Positions 35,733 through 48,400 of a stretch of 64,000 bases of DNA are shown piece after piece (position 1 is the stretch's first letter; every line of letters starts with the position of its first letter). The notes below the pieces were generated by a model, which saw nothing but the letters and a program-made list of their open reading frames with translations, had not been told where the DNA came from and did no database searches. Made by a program: the position numbers and the translations under genes. Source of the stretch: Fabrea salina (lineage: Eukaryota; Ciliophora; Heterotrichea; Heterotrichida; Fabreidae); the NCBI GenBank assembly GCA_022984795.1, contig JALIHJ010000053.1, positions 120,560 to 184,559 of the forward strand, read 5' to 3'.

Positions 35733-38700
35733 ACTACCTTAAAGTTCTTAAAGTTCTCGTTCATTTCTTCAAACTTAGCCTTAAAAGTCTCCTGCATCTC
35801 AGTTATTCTGGACTTGATGTCCTGAGTGTCGTTGTAAAGTTTCCTCACTCTGCTTTCCCACTCGATTTCTTCTTCTCCACTATACTCGTAAAAGTAAGTT
35901 AAGTAACTCAGAACTCCTTTGTTTCTGTTCCAAAACATGCAGTTTTCAATCTCTATAATCAGTCCAAGTCTAATTCTGGTTTCAGCTTCTTTCAGGGTAA
36001 AAGAAACCTTGTCAAACGACTCCGAAATAATTGATATAAGTAAGTTCAGCATCACAATCAAGTTCAAAATTCCTCCAAAAAACAAGAAAAACCACTGCAG
36101 GTCGTCCATACTTGAAGTGTTGAAGTTGCCCAGTAAGAGCTCATAAGAGGTTTTGAAAGAACTCAGAAAGTCAGAAGTGTGAGTAGTTCCCACCACACTG
36201 CAGTAAGCCACCACAAAGTAAAACAAAATCCCCAAAAAGGGCAAAATGTCCTTTGCCACTGAACTTATTAACTCCATGTAGTGTCTAGTAGAGCCCAACA
36301 CCTTAAACAAAATTACTCCTTCAAACCAACTCAACACACTTACAGCAATCGTTAGCCAGTTACTTGAGTTCATGATTCCAAACCCTTCGTTTATGGTGTA
36401 GACTCCTAAAACTAAACTTAAACCTATCCTTGCTAAGTCTAAGTAGTTCCGCCACTCTTTAAAGTAACTCAGCTTCAAAGCAAGGATTTGCAGTGACTCA
36501 TAAAACACAAACAAAACATTCAGAACCACAAACCCCTGTGCAAGTCTTACCTGGATACTTTCTTGGTCATAAAAAACCATCCCAACAAGTAAACACAGGT
36601 TAACTAGACTCAAAAAGGCCAAAATGCCTATTATAACAGAAAACTTTCTCCACTTGTAACCAACTAGTGCCTGCACAAAACCACTTCGCAAAGCTTCAGT
36701 GCTTGAGGTGCCTCCAAGTGCTTTAAGCAGTTCCAAGCTTTCAGTCGACCCTTCTAAAAAGTTGTACTTGAACTTAGTTTGCCCGCCTACTACGTTTTTA
36801 GGCTTTGACAGGACACTCGAAACTTCACTTTTAGAAATAACTGGGTGTTCAGTGCAGTAAAAGTAAGGAAGACTCTCAGTGAAGTCCACTACTTCAGGGT
36901 CAATCTCAACAGTAAGAGCTTCACACAAAGGCTTCACCAAAGAAGAACTTGACTCTATTACCCCTGGAAGGTCTTGACTGCAGTGTGCTAGAATCTCGTC
37001 CTGTCTAAAGTTGTTTTTTGACTCTACGATGTGGTTGAGGAAGGCATCCAAAGCTTTTCTAGAGTTTTTGTAGAGTGCTATGCTTATTGGAGTTTCTCCT
37101 TTAGCTGACTTAACGAACGGACAGTTCTTTTCCAAGGCTTGATTAACTAAGTCTATTTTGTTGTAAAACGAGAAAAAGTGGAGTGGGTTAAGTTTCTCGG
37201 GTTTTATTAGAACTGAGTTAATTGACCCGTTATAGTTTTTGGTTTCGTTGGAAAATAACTGCTGTGCAGCTGCAATAGAACCTGAGTCTAAGGGCATGAT
37301 GAAACTTTCTAAAGAGCCTCTGTAGTCGTGTTTTAACTGGTTCACTCTTATATTGGTATCTACAGACGCTGAAACTAAGTAATTGTCTGCCATTATTAAG
37401 TACTCTACACTATCAGAGTGCCCTTCCAGAATAGCTTCTTGCTGCATTGTTTGCAAGTTCCAAATCCTTATAGTGGTATCGCGCGATGCAGAAGCTAGGT
37501 ATTTGCCTCCTTCCAAAGCGCATAAGTACCTTATAGCTCCTAAGTGGTTACCAAGCAAGGCTTCCTGCTTCATGGTTTGCAGGTTCCAAATAATCACATT
37601 GTTGTCGAACGACCCAGAAGCTAAGTACTTGCCATTACCCACTACTTCTAACACCTCTATAGCGCGTGAGTGTCCTTCAAGCACGCCTTCTTCCTGCATC
37701 TTTTCAAGGTTCCAAACTCTCACAGTGTTGTCTCCAGACCCTGACGCTAAGTACTTGCCTGCAACTGCCAAGCAGTATACGTTGTTTGAATGTCCTTGCA
37801 AAGTAGCTTCCTGCTGCATTGTTTCTAGGTTCCAAATAATCACAGTGTTGTCAAACGACCCAGAAGCTAAGTACTTCTCTTCACCAAACAACGCAAAGCA
37901 CCACACAGTGTTTGAGTGGCCTGTTAAAACACACTCCTCCCTCATTTCTTGGAGGTTCCAAACCCTTATAGTTGAGTCAAAAGACCCTGAAATCAAGTAC
38001 TTGCCTTGTTCTATTGCTTCAAAGCATCTGACAGTAGCCGTGTGGCCTGTAAAGACCTTTTCTAGTTGCATGGTTTCAAGGTTCCACACTATAATCTTGC
38101 TGTCATAGGAGCCGGACACTAAGTAGTTTCCTGCTACTTTGAGAGAGTACACAAAGTCGGTGTGCCCTTCAAGCAGGGCTTCTTGTTGCATTGTTTCTAA
38201 GTTCCAAGCCCTCACTGTACTGTCAAATGCTCCAGAAAATAGGTACTTGCCTTTCGCAGCTAGACGGTAAACAAGGTTTGAGTGGCCTTCTAGCACAAAC
38301 TCACTTTGTTCTTTTTTAAGGTTCCAGATTCTTAAAGTGTTATCTTTAGACCCAGATGCCAAGCCTTTTTGCAAAGGCTCCAAGCACTCAACGCTGTTAG
38401 AGTGGCCTTCCAAAACAACTAGTTCATTCATGTTCTGAAGGTCCCAGATCCTTACTGTCCCATCCAATGACCCAGAAGCCAAAATGTTATTTTCAAGCAC
38501 TGAAAAACATAGCACTCCATTTGAGTGACCTTCAAAAACGGCCTCTTGCTGCATCTTCTCAATGTCCCAAATCACTATGTTGTTGTCCCGAGAACCCGAA
38601 GCTAGGTACTTACCTATTGCTGCTAAGCAGTTCACACTGCCAACGTGCGCTTTGAAAATAGCTTCTTCTTTCATAGTCTGTAAGTTCCAAAGCCTCACTT

Positions 38701-39364
38701 TGGCGTCATAAGAACCTGAAGCTAGGTATTTTCCTAATGGCGCCAAACAGTACACACTGTCAGTGTGCCCTTTAAAAACAGTTTCTTCTGTCATAGTCTG
38801 CAAGTTCCAGATCCTAACTGTTTTGTCACTGGACCCCGAAGCCAAGTGCTTTCCTGCATTTACCAAGGTCAAGCAATTGATAGTGTCTGAATGGCCTTCA
38901 AAAACAGCCTCTTGTTTCATAGTCTGCAAGTTCCAAATCCTTACAGTGTTGTCCTTCGAGCCTGAAGCTAAGTACTTGTCCTTCTCCAGAACTTCTAAGC
39001 ACTCCACTGCCTCAGAGTGACCTTCAAGCAAAGCTTCTTCTTGCATTTGGTGGGCATTCCAAATTCTGATTGTTCCGTTTAAGTGCCCTGCAACTAGGTA
39101 GTCTTTGTGGTCTATTGCTACCATGCACTCTACACTGCCGGACTGGCTCTCGAGGAAAGCTTCTTCCTGCATTCTAGCCACATTCCAAATTCTAACTGTT
39201 CCGTCCAAAGAACCGGATGCCAAGTGTTTTCCGTGTTTTATTGCTTTGAGGCACTTAACACTGTTTGTGTGCCCTTTGAGCAAGTTGAGTCCTTTGACTT
39301 TTTGAGTTATGTTATCAAAGGTGTTGTCTGCTGGCCAGACAGAATCAGTATTGCTTCCTACCAT
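35729..39364 (-). CDS. WD40 array fused to a TRP-like cation channel
   Basis: One uninterrupted 1,211-residue frame. Residues about 28-685 are sixteen WD40 units, most ending SGS-D-TVRIWNLQTM and starting EGHSDSV, which suggests two propellers. Residues about 720-790 look like one or two ankyrin-type helix pairs (LHFFSFYNKIDLVNQAL and ETPISIALYKNS). From about 905 come six membrane segments. The pore region reads YELLLGNFNTSSMDDLQ (about 1070-1086) and the last helix IVMLNLLISIISESFDKV, as in TRP channels. A coiled-coil tail closes the protein. The WD units are similar to one another at DNA level, suggesting recent expansion. Channel gating by the propeller is inference. Confidence 0.9.
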   Translation of the reverse strand: MVGSNTDSVWPADNTFDNITQKVKGLNLLKGHTNSVKCLKAIKHGKHLASGSLDGTVRIWNVARMQEEAFLESQSGSVECMVAIDHKDYLVAGHLNGTIRIWNAHQMQEEALLEGHSEAVECLEVLEKDKYLASGSKDNTVRIWNLQTMKQEAVFEGHSDTINCLTLVNAGKHLASGSSDKTVRIWNLQTMTEETVFKGHTDSVYCLAPLGKYLASGSYDAKVRLWNLQTMKEEAIFKAHVGSVNCLAAIGKYLASGSRDNNIVIWDIEKMQQEAVFEGHSNGVLCFSVLENNILASGSLDGTVRIWDLQNMNELVVLEGHSNSVECLEPLQKGLASGSKDNTLRIWNLKKEQSEFVLEGHSNLVYRLAAKGKYLFSGAFDSTVRAWNLETMQQEALLEGHTDFVYSLKVAGNYLVSGSYDSKIIVWNLETMQLEKVFTGHTATVRCFEAIEQGKYLISGSFDSTIRVWNLQEMREECVLTGHSNTVWCFALFGEEKYLASGSFDNTVIIWNLETMQQEATLQGHSNNVYCLAVAGKYLASGSGDNTVRVWNLEKMQEEGVLEGHSRAIEVLEVVGNGKYLASGSFDNNVIIWNLQTMKQEALLGNHLGAIRYLCALEGGKYLASASRDTTIRIWNLQTMQQEAILEGHSDSVEYLIMADNYLVSASVDTNIRVNQLKHDYRGSLESFIMPLDSGSIAAAQQLFSNETKNYNGSINSVLIKPEKLNPLHFFSFYNKIDLVNQALEKNCPFVKSAKGETPISIALYKNSRKALDAFLNHIVESKNNFRQDEILAHCSQDLPGVIESSSSLVKPLCEALTVEIDPEVVDFTESLPYFYCTEHPVISKSEVSSVLSKPKNVVGGQTKFKYNFLEGSTESLELLKALGGTSSTEALRSGFVQALVGYKWRKFSVIIGILAFLSLVNLCLLVGMVFYDQESIQVRLAQGFVVLNVLFVFYESLQILALKLSYFKEWRNYLDLARIGLSLVLGVYTINEGFGIMNSSNWLTIAVSVLSWFEGVILFKVLGSTRHYMELISSVAKDILPFLGILFYFVVAYCSVVGTTHTSDFLSSFKTSYELLLGNFNTSSMDDLQWFFLFFGGILNLIVMLNLLISIISESFDKVSFTLKEAETRIRLGLIIEIENCMFWNRNKGVLSYLTYFYEYSGEEEIEWESRVRKLYNDTQDIKSRITEMQETFKAKFEEMNENFKNFKVV

Positions 39365-39428
39365 CTATTATGATGGCCAATCAAGTAACGCATTTAAAAA
39401 AATATAAGTAGGTGGTGAATCACTGAAT

Positions 39429-42400
39429 TTAAATGTCGTTAATAGTTAGTACGTTAAGAGCTTGGATGATTTTGTCCTTGATTTCGTCAATCTTAGCTTG
39501 AATGCTTCCAGGAGACCTTAGCTTAGCCAAAATGCCACCTGAAGTCACTGGAAGAATAGAGTTGACCACTGTTCCAAACTGACTTGCCGAAATGAAACCT
39601 CTGATTCCAAGGAATATAAAAGCAAACAAAAACAGCAATATACACACAGACACTATGAAAATACTGAACAGTCTTTTTCTGCTAAGTCCTAAGTTGTCAA
39701 GTGCACCTAAAGAAATCTGGGACTTGATGTAGTTAATGGCGTTTTCGAACTCTTGCACGTTCATCGCAGCAGTTCCGTCAGCATCGTACTTAGAAAAGAT
39801 TTCTAACAGTCTTTCTTGTGAAAACTTCAAGTCAAAGAACTTCATGACTTCTGAAAACTCTTCAAAGTCTAAGTACCCAGAGCCGTCTTGGTCTAGCATG
39901 TGGAAGATCTGGTCTTCGTTTCCGCCTTCGTCAATCTTTTCTTTGAGTCTTTCAAAGTTGCTTTTTTTCTGGGCACTTGAGTTAGTTTCTTCGAAGTCTC
40001 CAAAGATCTTAAGAGTCTTTGCAACGTGGACTAGTTTTTGGATCTTTTCAGAGTCGAACTCACAGAACCTACCAGCCATTTCAGCCAAGCCTGACCAGTC
40101 ACCTTTAGACAAGGAAATGAGTCCAGTTACAATAGACTGTTCAATTTGAAAAGCACTAGCTATCTTGAGTATAGCCTTTTCTCTGACACTAGGGTCTTTT
40201 TCAGACTGGTAAAGAGAAACCAGACCTTCTAAGAAGTCCAAAGTAGCTTTGTCTATTTGAGGAATCAAAGCTCTTCCTAAGTCAGGGATGGCTTTGAGCA
40301 CGGCTCCTTTGTACTTGAAAGGGTCTGTAGATACCAAGAAGAAAGCATCCAGAATTTTGATTTCTGAGGACTCATCGATTTTAAACTCACCTCCAAGCAT
40401 GCCTGCACCAGATAGTTTGCTTTCTTTAGGGAGCTTACTGATGACGTATTTCATCACAGTGTGCAAAGTTTCTCCCATTCCATGCCTTCCGCCGTCTAAG
40501 TCTTCTTCTTGGTTCCCAAGTAGAATCATAATAGCCCTCCAAACTTCTGGAGGAACTTGAGGCAATAACTTTGCAACCCTTTCAGTGATGCGAGGGAATT
40601 CGCTCATGTCAAACGCGTTCTTTTGTGAGCATATACAAATGATTTCTTTTATAGCTTGTTCATCAAAACCTAAGTTTTTCGCTAGAAGTTTAGTCACTTT
40701 GTCAGCTTTGCCCATTAAGAGTAGTAGCAAAGCAGTGAATATTTCTTGGTTAGTAGCTGACTCAGTACTAGTCAACTTATTAATGAACTTTTGAAGGACT
40801 TCCTGGTGGTAACTCAGTTCTAATTCGAACTTGCCTGCAATTATAGAAAGTAGCAACTTAGGAATTCCTCTGTCATAAGACTTTACCCAAGAAGACTTTT
40901 GGGCTTCTGACTGCGCCGCCCTGTTGATTCCTTGGATCATAACTAATGGGTACTTTTGAATAGCTCCTACTAAGGTTTGAATCACCCCAGAAGGCATTTC
41001 TAAGTTTTCAGACTGAATGTAGTTTTCAATTGTGTTAGCAGCCTTTGCTATCATAGAAGAGTTTCCCAGAAACAGAACCTGCAGAGCTTTCAGAACATCG
41101 TCTTGTTCTTTGGGGTATCCAATTATCCTAAGTACCAAGGGAGCTGCGTCTACATCTCTTTTAGAAATCCCCACAATTAAGTCCAGCATAACTTCTGCAG
41201 ATTTGTTTCTAAACTCTGGTTGCAGTAGCCTCCGGATAACCGGGTTGTTAAGGTACTGGCCAAGCCCAAACCGCTCTAGAATAACAAGGCGCTGCTTGGT
41301 AGAAATGGACTCTACAGGAACTAGTTCTAAATCTCCGTAGCCTACGTAGTCGTCTCCTACTTCTTCAAGGATGTTTTCGTCAGCCTCAAGAAGCATGCTT
41401 TCTCTAAGTTGAGTAAACATAGTGCCTTTTAAAAGCTGTTCAATTCCCAACATGCACAAAACTATTTCGTTATCTTGTGTGGTTTTTTGCTCATTAACTC
41501 TGTGGAAGTAACTGCCTAGTTTTATCCAAGCTGAAACGTTTCCTCGCATGGCTTCGAATATCCCGCCCACTAAAGCAGGACTGATAGGATTTACTGAGAG
41601 TCTTTCACACACAGGCTGAAGTGCTGATTGAAGAGCTTCGTTGGTTTTGTAGCAATTAGGAATAAAGGCTCCTGCTACAGAGGAATCTATTTCAAGTCTG
41701 TTAGCAAGTGAAACAATGCCTTTGGGAAGTAAGTTCACAGCGTTCACAGAGATCATCACTAGAGCTGTTACAAGTTTGTTGTTGAGGTCTAAGTATTCAG
41801 ACAAGGCAGGCAAGGTTTCCATGATCCCTTCAGGACTTTTAGAGCACAAAGCTGTGAAAGCTTTAACTAGGTCTTTGTTTTGGTGGATTTTGGAACTTGT
41901 ATTTCCGATGTCCCAGCACTTGTGGTCGCCTTTTCCTAGTTTGAGGAAGAACTGTAACTCAGGGTCGTCTGGAGACAAACCAAAGTGGTTTAGGAGACTT
42001 GACTCTAGGTTCTTTTGGTCTTCACTAATCGTTTCTGTAGGGTCAAGTCCGTAGGGAGCTTCTTCGTTGAGTTTTCCCAGGTCCTCTAGGTTTCCTGAAG
42101 ACAGAATGATGATTTCCATTGCTGCTAGTATGCTTATAGGCAAGCCACCTGGGTTAGCTTCATTCAGATAATTCCTTATATTTCCAAGCAAGTCTAGTTT
42201 TCCTTGAGCTAGACTCAAAAAGAACCTTAACTTTTCTGAGTCAAATTTTGTTTCGTACTCTCTGCACTTAGAGTTTAGTTGACTTAAAAGTCTATCTATC
42301 TTATCTTGTTTATCTTGAGGATCCCTTTTGGTAACTAAGTCTTCAGGTTCAAGTTCAAAACCCAAGTGGTCTCCAGAGTCTTCGTCAGAGAAATTGCTAA

Positions 42401-45400
42401 ATGTTTCTATTTCGTCAATGTTGTTTTCTTGGAGCTGGTCTTCTTCGGCCTCTTCTTCTTCACTTTCTAGTTCATGACCTTCAATGAACTCTTTTAAAAA
42501 CTTAATAGTTTCCCTGTTGGTTTTCAATTCTAAAACGTTTCTGGCCCAGCTTAAAGAAACTTCTTCTTCTCTTGCAAGTTTAATGACTAGGTTCAAGGCT
42601 TTGGGGTTCACTTTAAACAACTCTGACAAGTTAGACACAACTGAAGGAAGGTGTTTGTAGTAGGTCCAGAGATGCTTTTCTTCGTCACTTAAAAAGTACT
42701 GAAATGGAACAGGGTTCACTAAACAAGACAAACTTGAGTAATAAGACCTTTCTAAGCCGCTCCACCCTAGTCTGCTGAATATCTTGTCCATAGCTCCTGC
42801 GTCGCCTTGGATAAGTCTCATTACAACAGTAGCACACAAAGGGTTCTTAAAGCCCAGAGTTCTGCACAGCCACTGCATTGACCTAAGCATGCTTTCAGTC
42901 TTTTCTCTAGGGTCGTAGTCTAGAGGCCACTTGGAGTTGTGGTACGAGTATTTAAAGGACCCTACTAAAGCTCTTAAAAACTCAGGGTGTATAGACCCGT
43001 TTTCGTCAAGTTCCAAAGCAATGGTTTCTACGTTCTTCAGGTCTTCTCGAGTTAAGGCCAAAATACCAGCAGTTTTAACCTGGTCCAAACCTAGTTTCAA
43101 AGTTAACTTTTGGAAGTTAGAAGAGGATTTTAAAAACGTGCTGTTTACGTTTTCGCCTCCACTTAACTTCACTAAGATCTCAGCAATGTCTGGATCAAAC
43201 TTTATAGTGGTGCAGATGTCTTCTACGTTAGCTACTCTTCCGAGTGCCATGGAGATGATTCCTCTACAGTGACTTTCCTCTATTCTGAAGCCCTGGACTT
43301 TCAGTTTGGCCATTTCAATGATTGTGTTGGACATCCCTTGTATGTTTTTGTTGATGGCTGCTATCATTCCTCTGATGATAAAGTGGTTGATACCAGTTAT
43401 TTCTTGGACCATGTCTGCAGTGGTTACATTTGCTGGTCCAGTGGGTCTTCTAACCTTGAACTTGGAATTAGATCGCAAGCACAAAGCCATCAGTGTTTTA
43501 GAGGAATTGTAGAGTTCTGCACTGATTCCCATGATGTCTAGCACTTCACCAAACTTCTCAACGATATTTTCTTTAGAAGTGCTTCCAAAGATGTCCAGCA
43601 GTGCAGTAAGTGAGTGAGGCTTTAAACCTAAAGCTGTTCCTAAGGGTTCTAGTTGGTCTAGTTCGCCTGTCAAAAAGGCAACTATTGATTCTTGCAGGGC
43701 AATGTTTTCCACTCCGAGTTCTCTACAGAACCCTTTGAGGAACTGTTTGTAGTTCTTTGGCTGGCTTCTAAGGCTCTCAAACATAGTGTCAGTAAGTGAG
43801 TTTATAAAAGACTTAGGCAATCCTATTGTTTTGCTTAACTTTTCGAAACCAAGAATGCTTTGGAAGTAGATCCTTTCTTGGTCGCAGTAGTCCTTTAAGA
43901 ACCTTACTAAACTCTGTGTGTCTTCTTCTTGAATGTCTATTTTGCGCAGCCAAACTTTAAGGCTTTCTAACTTTTCTTCTTGATTATCTTGAGTCACAAC
44001 GTTCACCCAAGCTTTTATCATGTTGATTTCAGCTTCAAACAAGCTTGCGAAGTTCAAAATAGTTTCTTCTCTGCGAGTTTCAGTCATTCTATCCAAAAAG
44101 CTAATGTTGAGTAAGAACTTAATTTTCCGCTGGCTTTCTTCATCGCACTGGAATTTAGTTAGTAGCAGCTGCTTGATATATAACTGAGGGTACTGTGAAG
44201 CTAACAAGAGTTGCCCTCTAACCATCACTCGGATCTCTTTAGGCAAAGTTCTGTTTTCTGAGATTTTAAGTGCTACTGCTTTGCACCATTCTCTGCACAA
44301 ACTAGGTTTTGAAGACCAACTAAGTCCCCGCATTCCTTGGATCAAAGGGTCTTCGGCTGCTATTCCTAGCTTTTTCAAGTAGCCTTTTGGAAGGTCTTTT
44401 GGATCCTGGAGTCCTTTTGCTACAAACGTGAACCCACACATGTGCATTTCTAAGTTGTTTTGGGCTTTTTTGATGCTTCTTTCGTCGTAAGAAGTAGCCC
44501 AAATCACAATGTTCGACAAGTGATCTGCAAACCTTTCGTCAACTTGCATTCTTCTAAGTAGTTCAGCTGATATAGAACGCAAGGCAGCTTCGTGGGATTC
44601 ATTACCTCCTCTCAGAATAGCGTAGACTCCTAGCAGTTGTTCTCCTGTTAGTCCGAAGTAGCCTGACATCCACTCCATAGTTTCTTCAGTAGGCTGCTGC
44701 GACTCAATCCAAGACCTAAGTCCAGGCGGAATCTTTTCTAAGGTAAGCAAGTCAATGCCTGAGCTGTCAAGATCTAAGCCCATCAAAGACTTAAATGCTT
44801 GTTGCTTGACCTGTTCAATTCCCATATTGCGCACGTCAGTTAGTCTTTTTTCTGAGAATAAAGGCGATATGCTTTTCAGCATTTGTTGGTCTAGCATGTA
44901 CTTCGTCGAGAGTCTTTCTAAGTCAATAACTACTCCGTTAATAGCTAGTAACAACGAGCGTATTATTTCAGGGTCTATTTTCCACCCGTACTTAGTGTTT
45001 AAGAACTCAACTAACTGAGGAATGAGTCTAAGGGCTTCTCCACGGGCGTCTCTGACTACGTGGATCAAAAAATGAATAGGAACGGACTCCTCAAATTTAA
45101 TAGCCTGCAAAACATTTTCTAAACAGTTGTCGAACCCCGAAAGTTGTTCTTGGTGCTTGCTTCCAAAGGTTTCGTTGCAAAAGATCCCTATTCCTTTAGC
45201 TGTGTTTATGTCAAGTCCCAAGTAATTATCCATAATGTCTATGAATATTTCTGTAGAGTCCACTTCTGGACTTATCAAGCCTTTAATTATCTTGAGTAAG
45301 TCAGAAATAGTGTTTGGTATTTCGTCTGTATCTTCGATAAATCTTAGGATCTTCTCAGTGGAGCCTCTAGTCATAGCTACCAGTGCTTCTACAATGCGTG

Positions 45401-48400
45401 GATCAATATTGACCTTTCCTGCAGCTTCGCCTAAAAGCTCATTTTTGTGTTCTTTGTAAATGATAGTTGCTGACTTCACAGCACTGCTAATGTTTACGTC
45501 GGACTGCTTCCAAGCTAACTTCACAATCATCTGGGCTAACTCAGGCTTGATGCCTACACCCGGAATCTCGCTTATCTGGCCCACAATTTCTATGAGCTTC
45601 TGGTTTTCGCCCTTTACAGTTGCAATTACAGCTTCCACTATGAGGTGGTGGACTCCGAACTTCTCAGCAATAGCTCCCAAAGCAGCATCTTCTCCCTGAG
45701 TCAAGGCAGCAGCAAGTTTGTGGTCAATGCCTATCTTTTCAGCGATTTCCCCCAAAGGAGTCCTAGCAAATAGGTCTAGAATTCTGTTTTCTTCAGTTAT
45801 CAAGTTAAACTGGTCCTTGTTGAGTTCGATCCCAGTCACAATCTCGTCCACAGTGTTGACCATAAGGCCCCTCAGCTTATCCCAAACAGCTTGTTTTACC
45901 TTTTTAAAGATTTCATCTCGCAAGGTCCTTATGTTCTTGATTTGAGTCATTACGAAGCTGATGAAAGTAATAGCAGCCGCAGCATCTGGCAAGTTAACAT
46001 CAGGGTTGAGCACAGCGCCTAAGATGTACCAGCAAAGTCCAATCACCACCTGGGTACAAATGATCCCCAGGACAAACAAAGAAAGCCCGTAAAACATTTT
46101 TCTAGGGATGCTTCTGATTCCAGGCATAGCAGCCATTACGTTTTCTATCTTGATAGGGAACTTCTGGAGAACGTAGTAACTCATGAGCAAAAGCACTCCT
46201 ATTCCTGCAATGCAGAAACTAATGATGATGCACACTATGAAGATAGTAGGCATTTCACCGACTTTCCTATAGATGTTCCACCAGTTGTACTTCAAGTCAG
46301 TGAAGGTCAAAATATCAGCTGGGTCCCTTGCACTTACTTCTGAGTTCATTGCTTCTGTCAAGATTATGTTTAGACTCAAAGGTATTATCAACCACAAGGT
46401 CATCACCAAGTGCAGAATTACTGCTATGAAGTCAAAGTAAAACCACTTAGGAGCTAGAATCGCTTCCATTGGCTTCAAAGTGAGTTTCTGCCCTTTTTTC
46501 ATGTCAATTCTGTACTCCCCGTTTGCACGCAAAGCTGTGACTTGCATTCTTTCGAAAACACAGCCTAAGTTTTCAAGGGCTCGTTTAGTGACAGGAATGG
46601 GGTCAGACACCTTTTCAGCCCTAGCGAACTTTTCGTATTCGTGGTGAAGGTCCTTCAGTAAGATAGTGTCGCTTTCAAAAGCAGTGAGTTTGCACCTAGC
46701 TCTCACAAAGTAACTCAATGAGTCTTCAGTGGGCATTTGGTAGGTTTTTCCCTGTTCAAGGATCTCCCTGTTGGTTTTGAGTCTGATTTTTCGGAAGACT
46801 TCAGTAGTGATGTCGTTGAGAGTGAAGAACTCTATTTGGTAGTCCATAAACAAGTCGCGGTAGTCTTTGATATAGTACTCTTTGTACTGGTTTACGAAGC
46901 AAAAAGTTTCATAGAGTTCTTTTAAGTCTACAAGTTTGATGGTTTGGTTAGGAGTGTCTGAGGACACGTTAATTTGGTAAGTTATAAGTTTCAAAAAGTA
47001 ACTTAAAGAGTTCACGTTGTTTTTGCGCATCTGCATGATGAAGAGGTCTGGCAAAGCATAGGGCGAAGGCAGTATGTCATACTGGTTGTTTTCTTGGTCA
47101 TTTTCTTGTAAAAAGGGGTCTACAGGTTCTTCCTCTTCTTCTTCTGGGAAAGTTCCTTCTAAGTTCTCAACTTTGTTCCTTTGCTCTACAGTGATTCTGC
47201 AGTTTTTGTACCTTTTTGAGTGTTCCATGGTTTCAAAGTAACGCCTTATCATGTACTTCAAAGCAAAGTAAGCCCCAAAAGCCCCTCCTACTCCTCCTAC
47301 TAACCCCAAAAAGCAACTTATAACTAAAGCCAGGAGCAAGAAAATGTTGTCTTTCAACTCTACCAACCTTGTCTTGTACTCTGCGTTGTCGTTGATGTAA
47401 AAAGAGTACCACTCGTCAGTTTCGTCGTTGCGTTCCATCCAAATCACTTCGTAGAGTTCGTCCTTACCGTACTCTTCGTAGATCACGTTCCACATCTGTC
47501 CTAGTTCCTCTTCGCTAACACGAGGACCTACCATCGGACAGAAACTAGGCACCATCCTTATGCTCATAGTTATGATTTCTGGAACTAGCACTGAAAAAGA
47601 CACCATTCCTAGCCACCGGGGCTTTAGTTGTGCGTAAGCAATGTTTGTGGTGAAGAGCCACTTGCCCTTTTCTTCGTTGATTCCAGGGTAGTTCATGACC
47701 ACCAGTATGTCTTTTCTGATGTCCAGGTCTAGATACTTGTTTCTGATTTCTTCAATTGTTATTCTTGAGTTTATGTTCAGGGCCAAAGAAGTGTCTCCCT
47801 GGATCAACTTGTAGTCTTCTGGAAGTGTTCCTTCACTGTTGCGGTTCCAGTAAATGCCTCCTTGCTTGACTGAAACTGAATAGTCCTTTGCAGAGCAGAA
47901 CTCGCTGTTGCAAAGTGAACTAACTCCTTGGCAGTCTTTGTACTCGTAAGTAGTTGAGTTGGTTATTTCAAGGGTGCCTGACTGACAGCTTGCTCGACTA
48001 CTGCTTACTAGGTTTTTGCCTGCTAAGCAGTAAGCGCCTGACTCATTGGTGCTCCAAGTTAACTTAGAGTCTTGCTCAGTTTGCACCCACAAGTCTCCAT
48101 TCGTAACTGAAAAAGTGCCTCCAGAAGTAGTTTCAAGGCTTTCAATAGTTACTGTCCCTTCAAACTGGATGTCAATTTCACTGCATTTGACCTTTTTCAG
48201 CTTAAGTCTTCCTTCTGTATGATCTTCATCGTCACTAGTTTCGCTTTTGACTTTAAGTGCCCCAGAGAACTCGAACTCTTGGTGTTCTTGCTCGATTCTG
48301 CAGGTATTTTCACATATTATCTGAATTTCTGGGAACTTCTGGTCTACCGCCAAATCAAGAGTGCACGCGTAAACGTCATCCCAGGGGTTTTTGACTTCGA

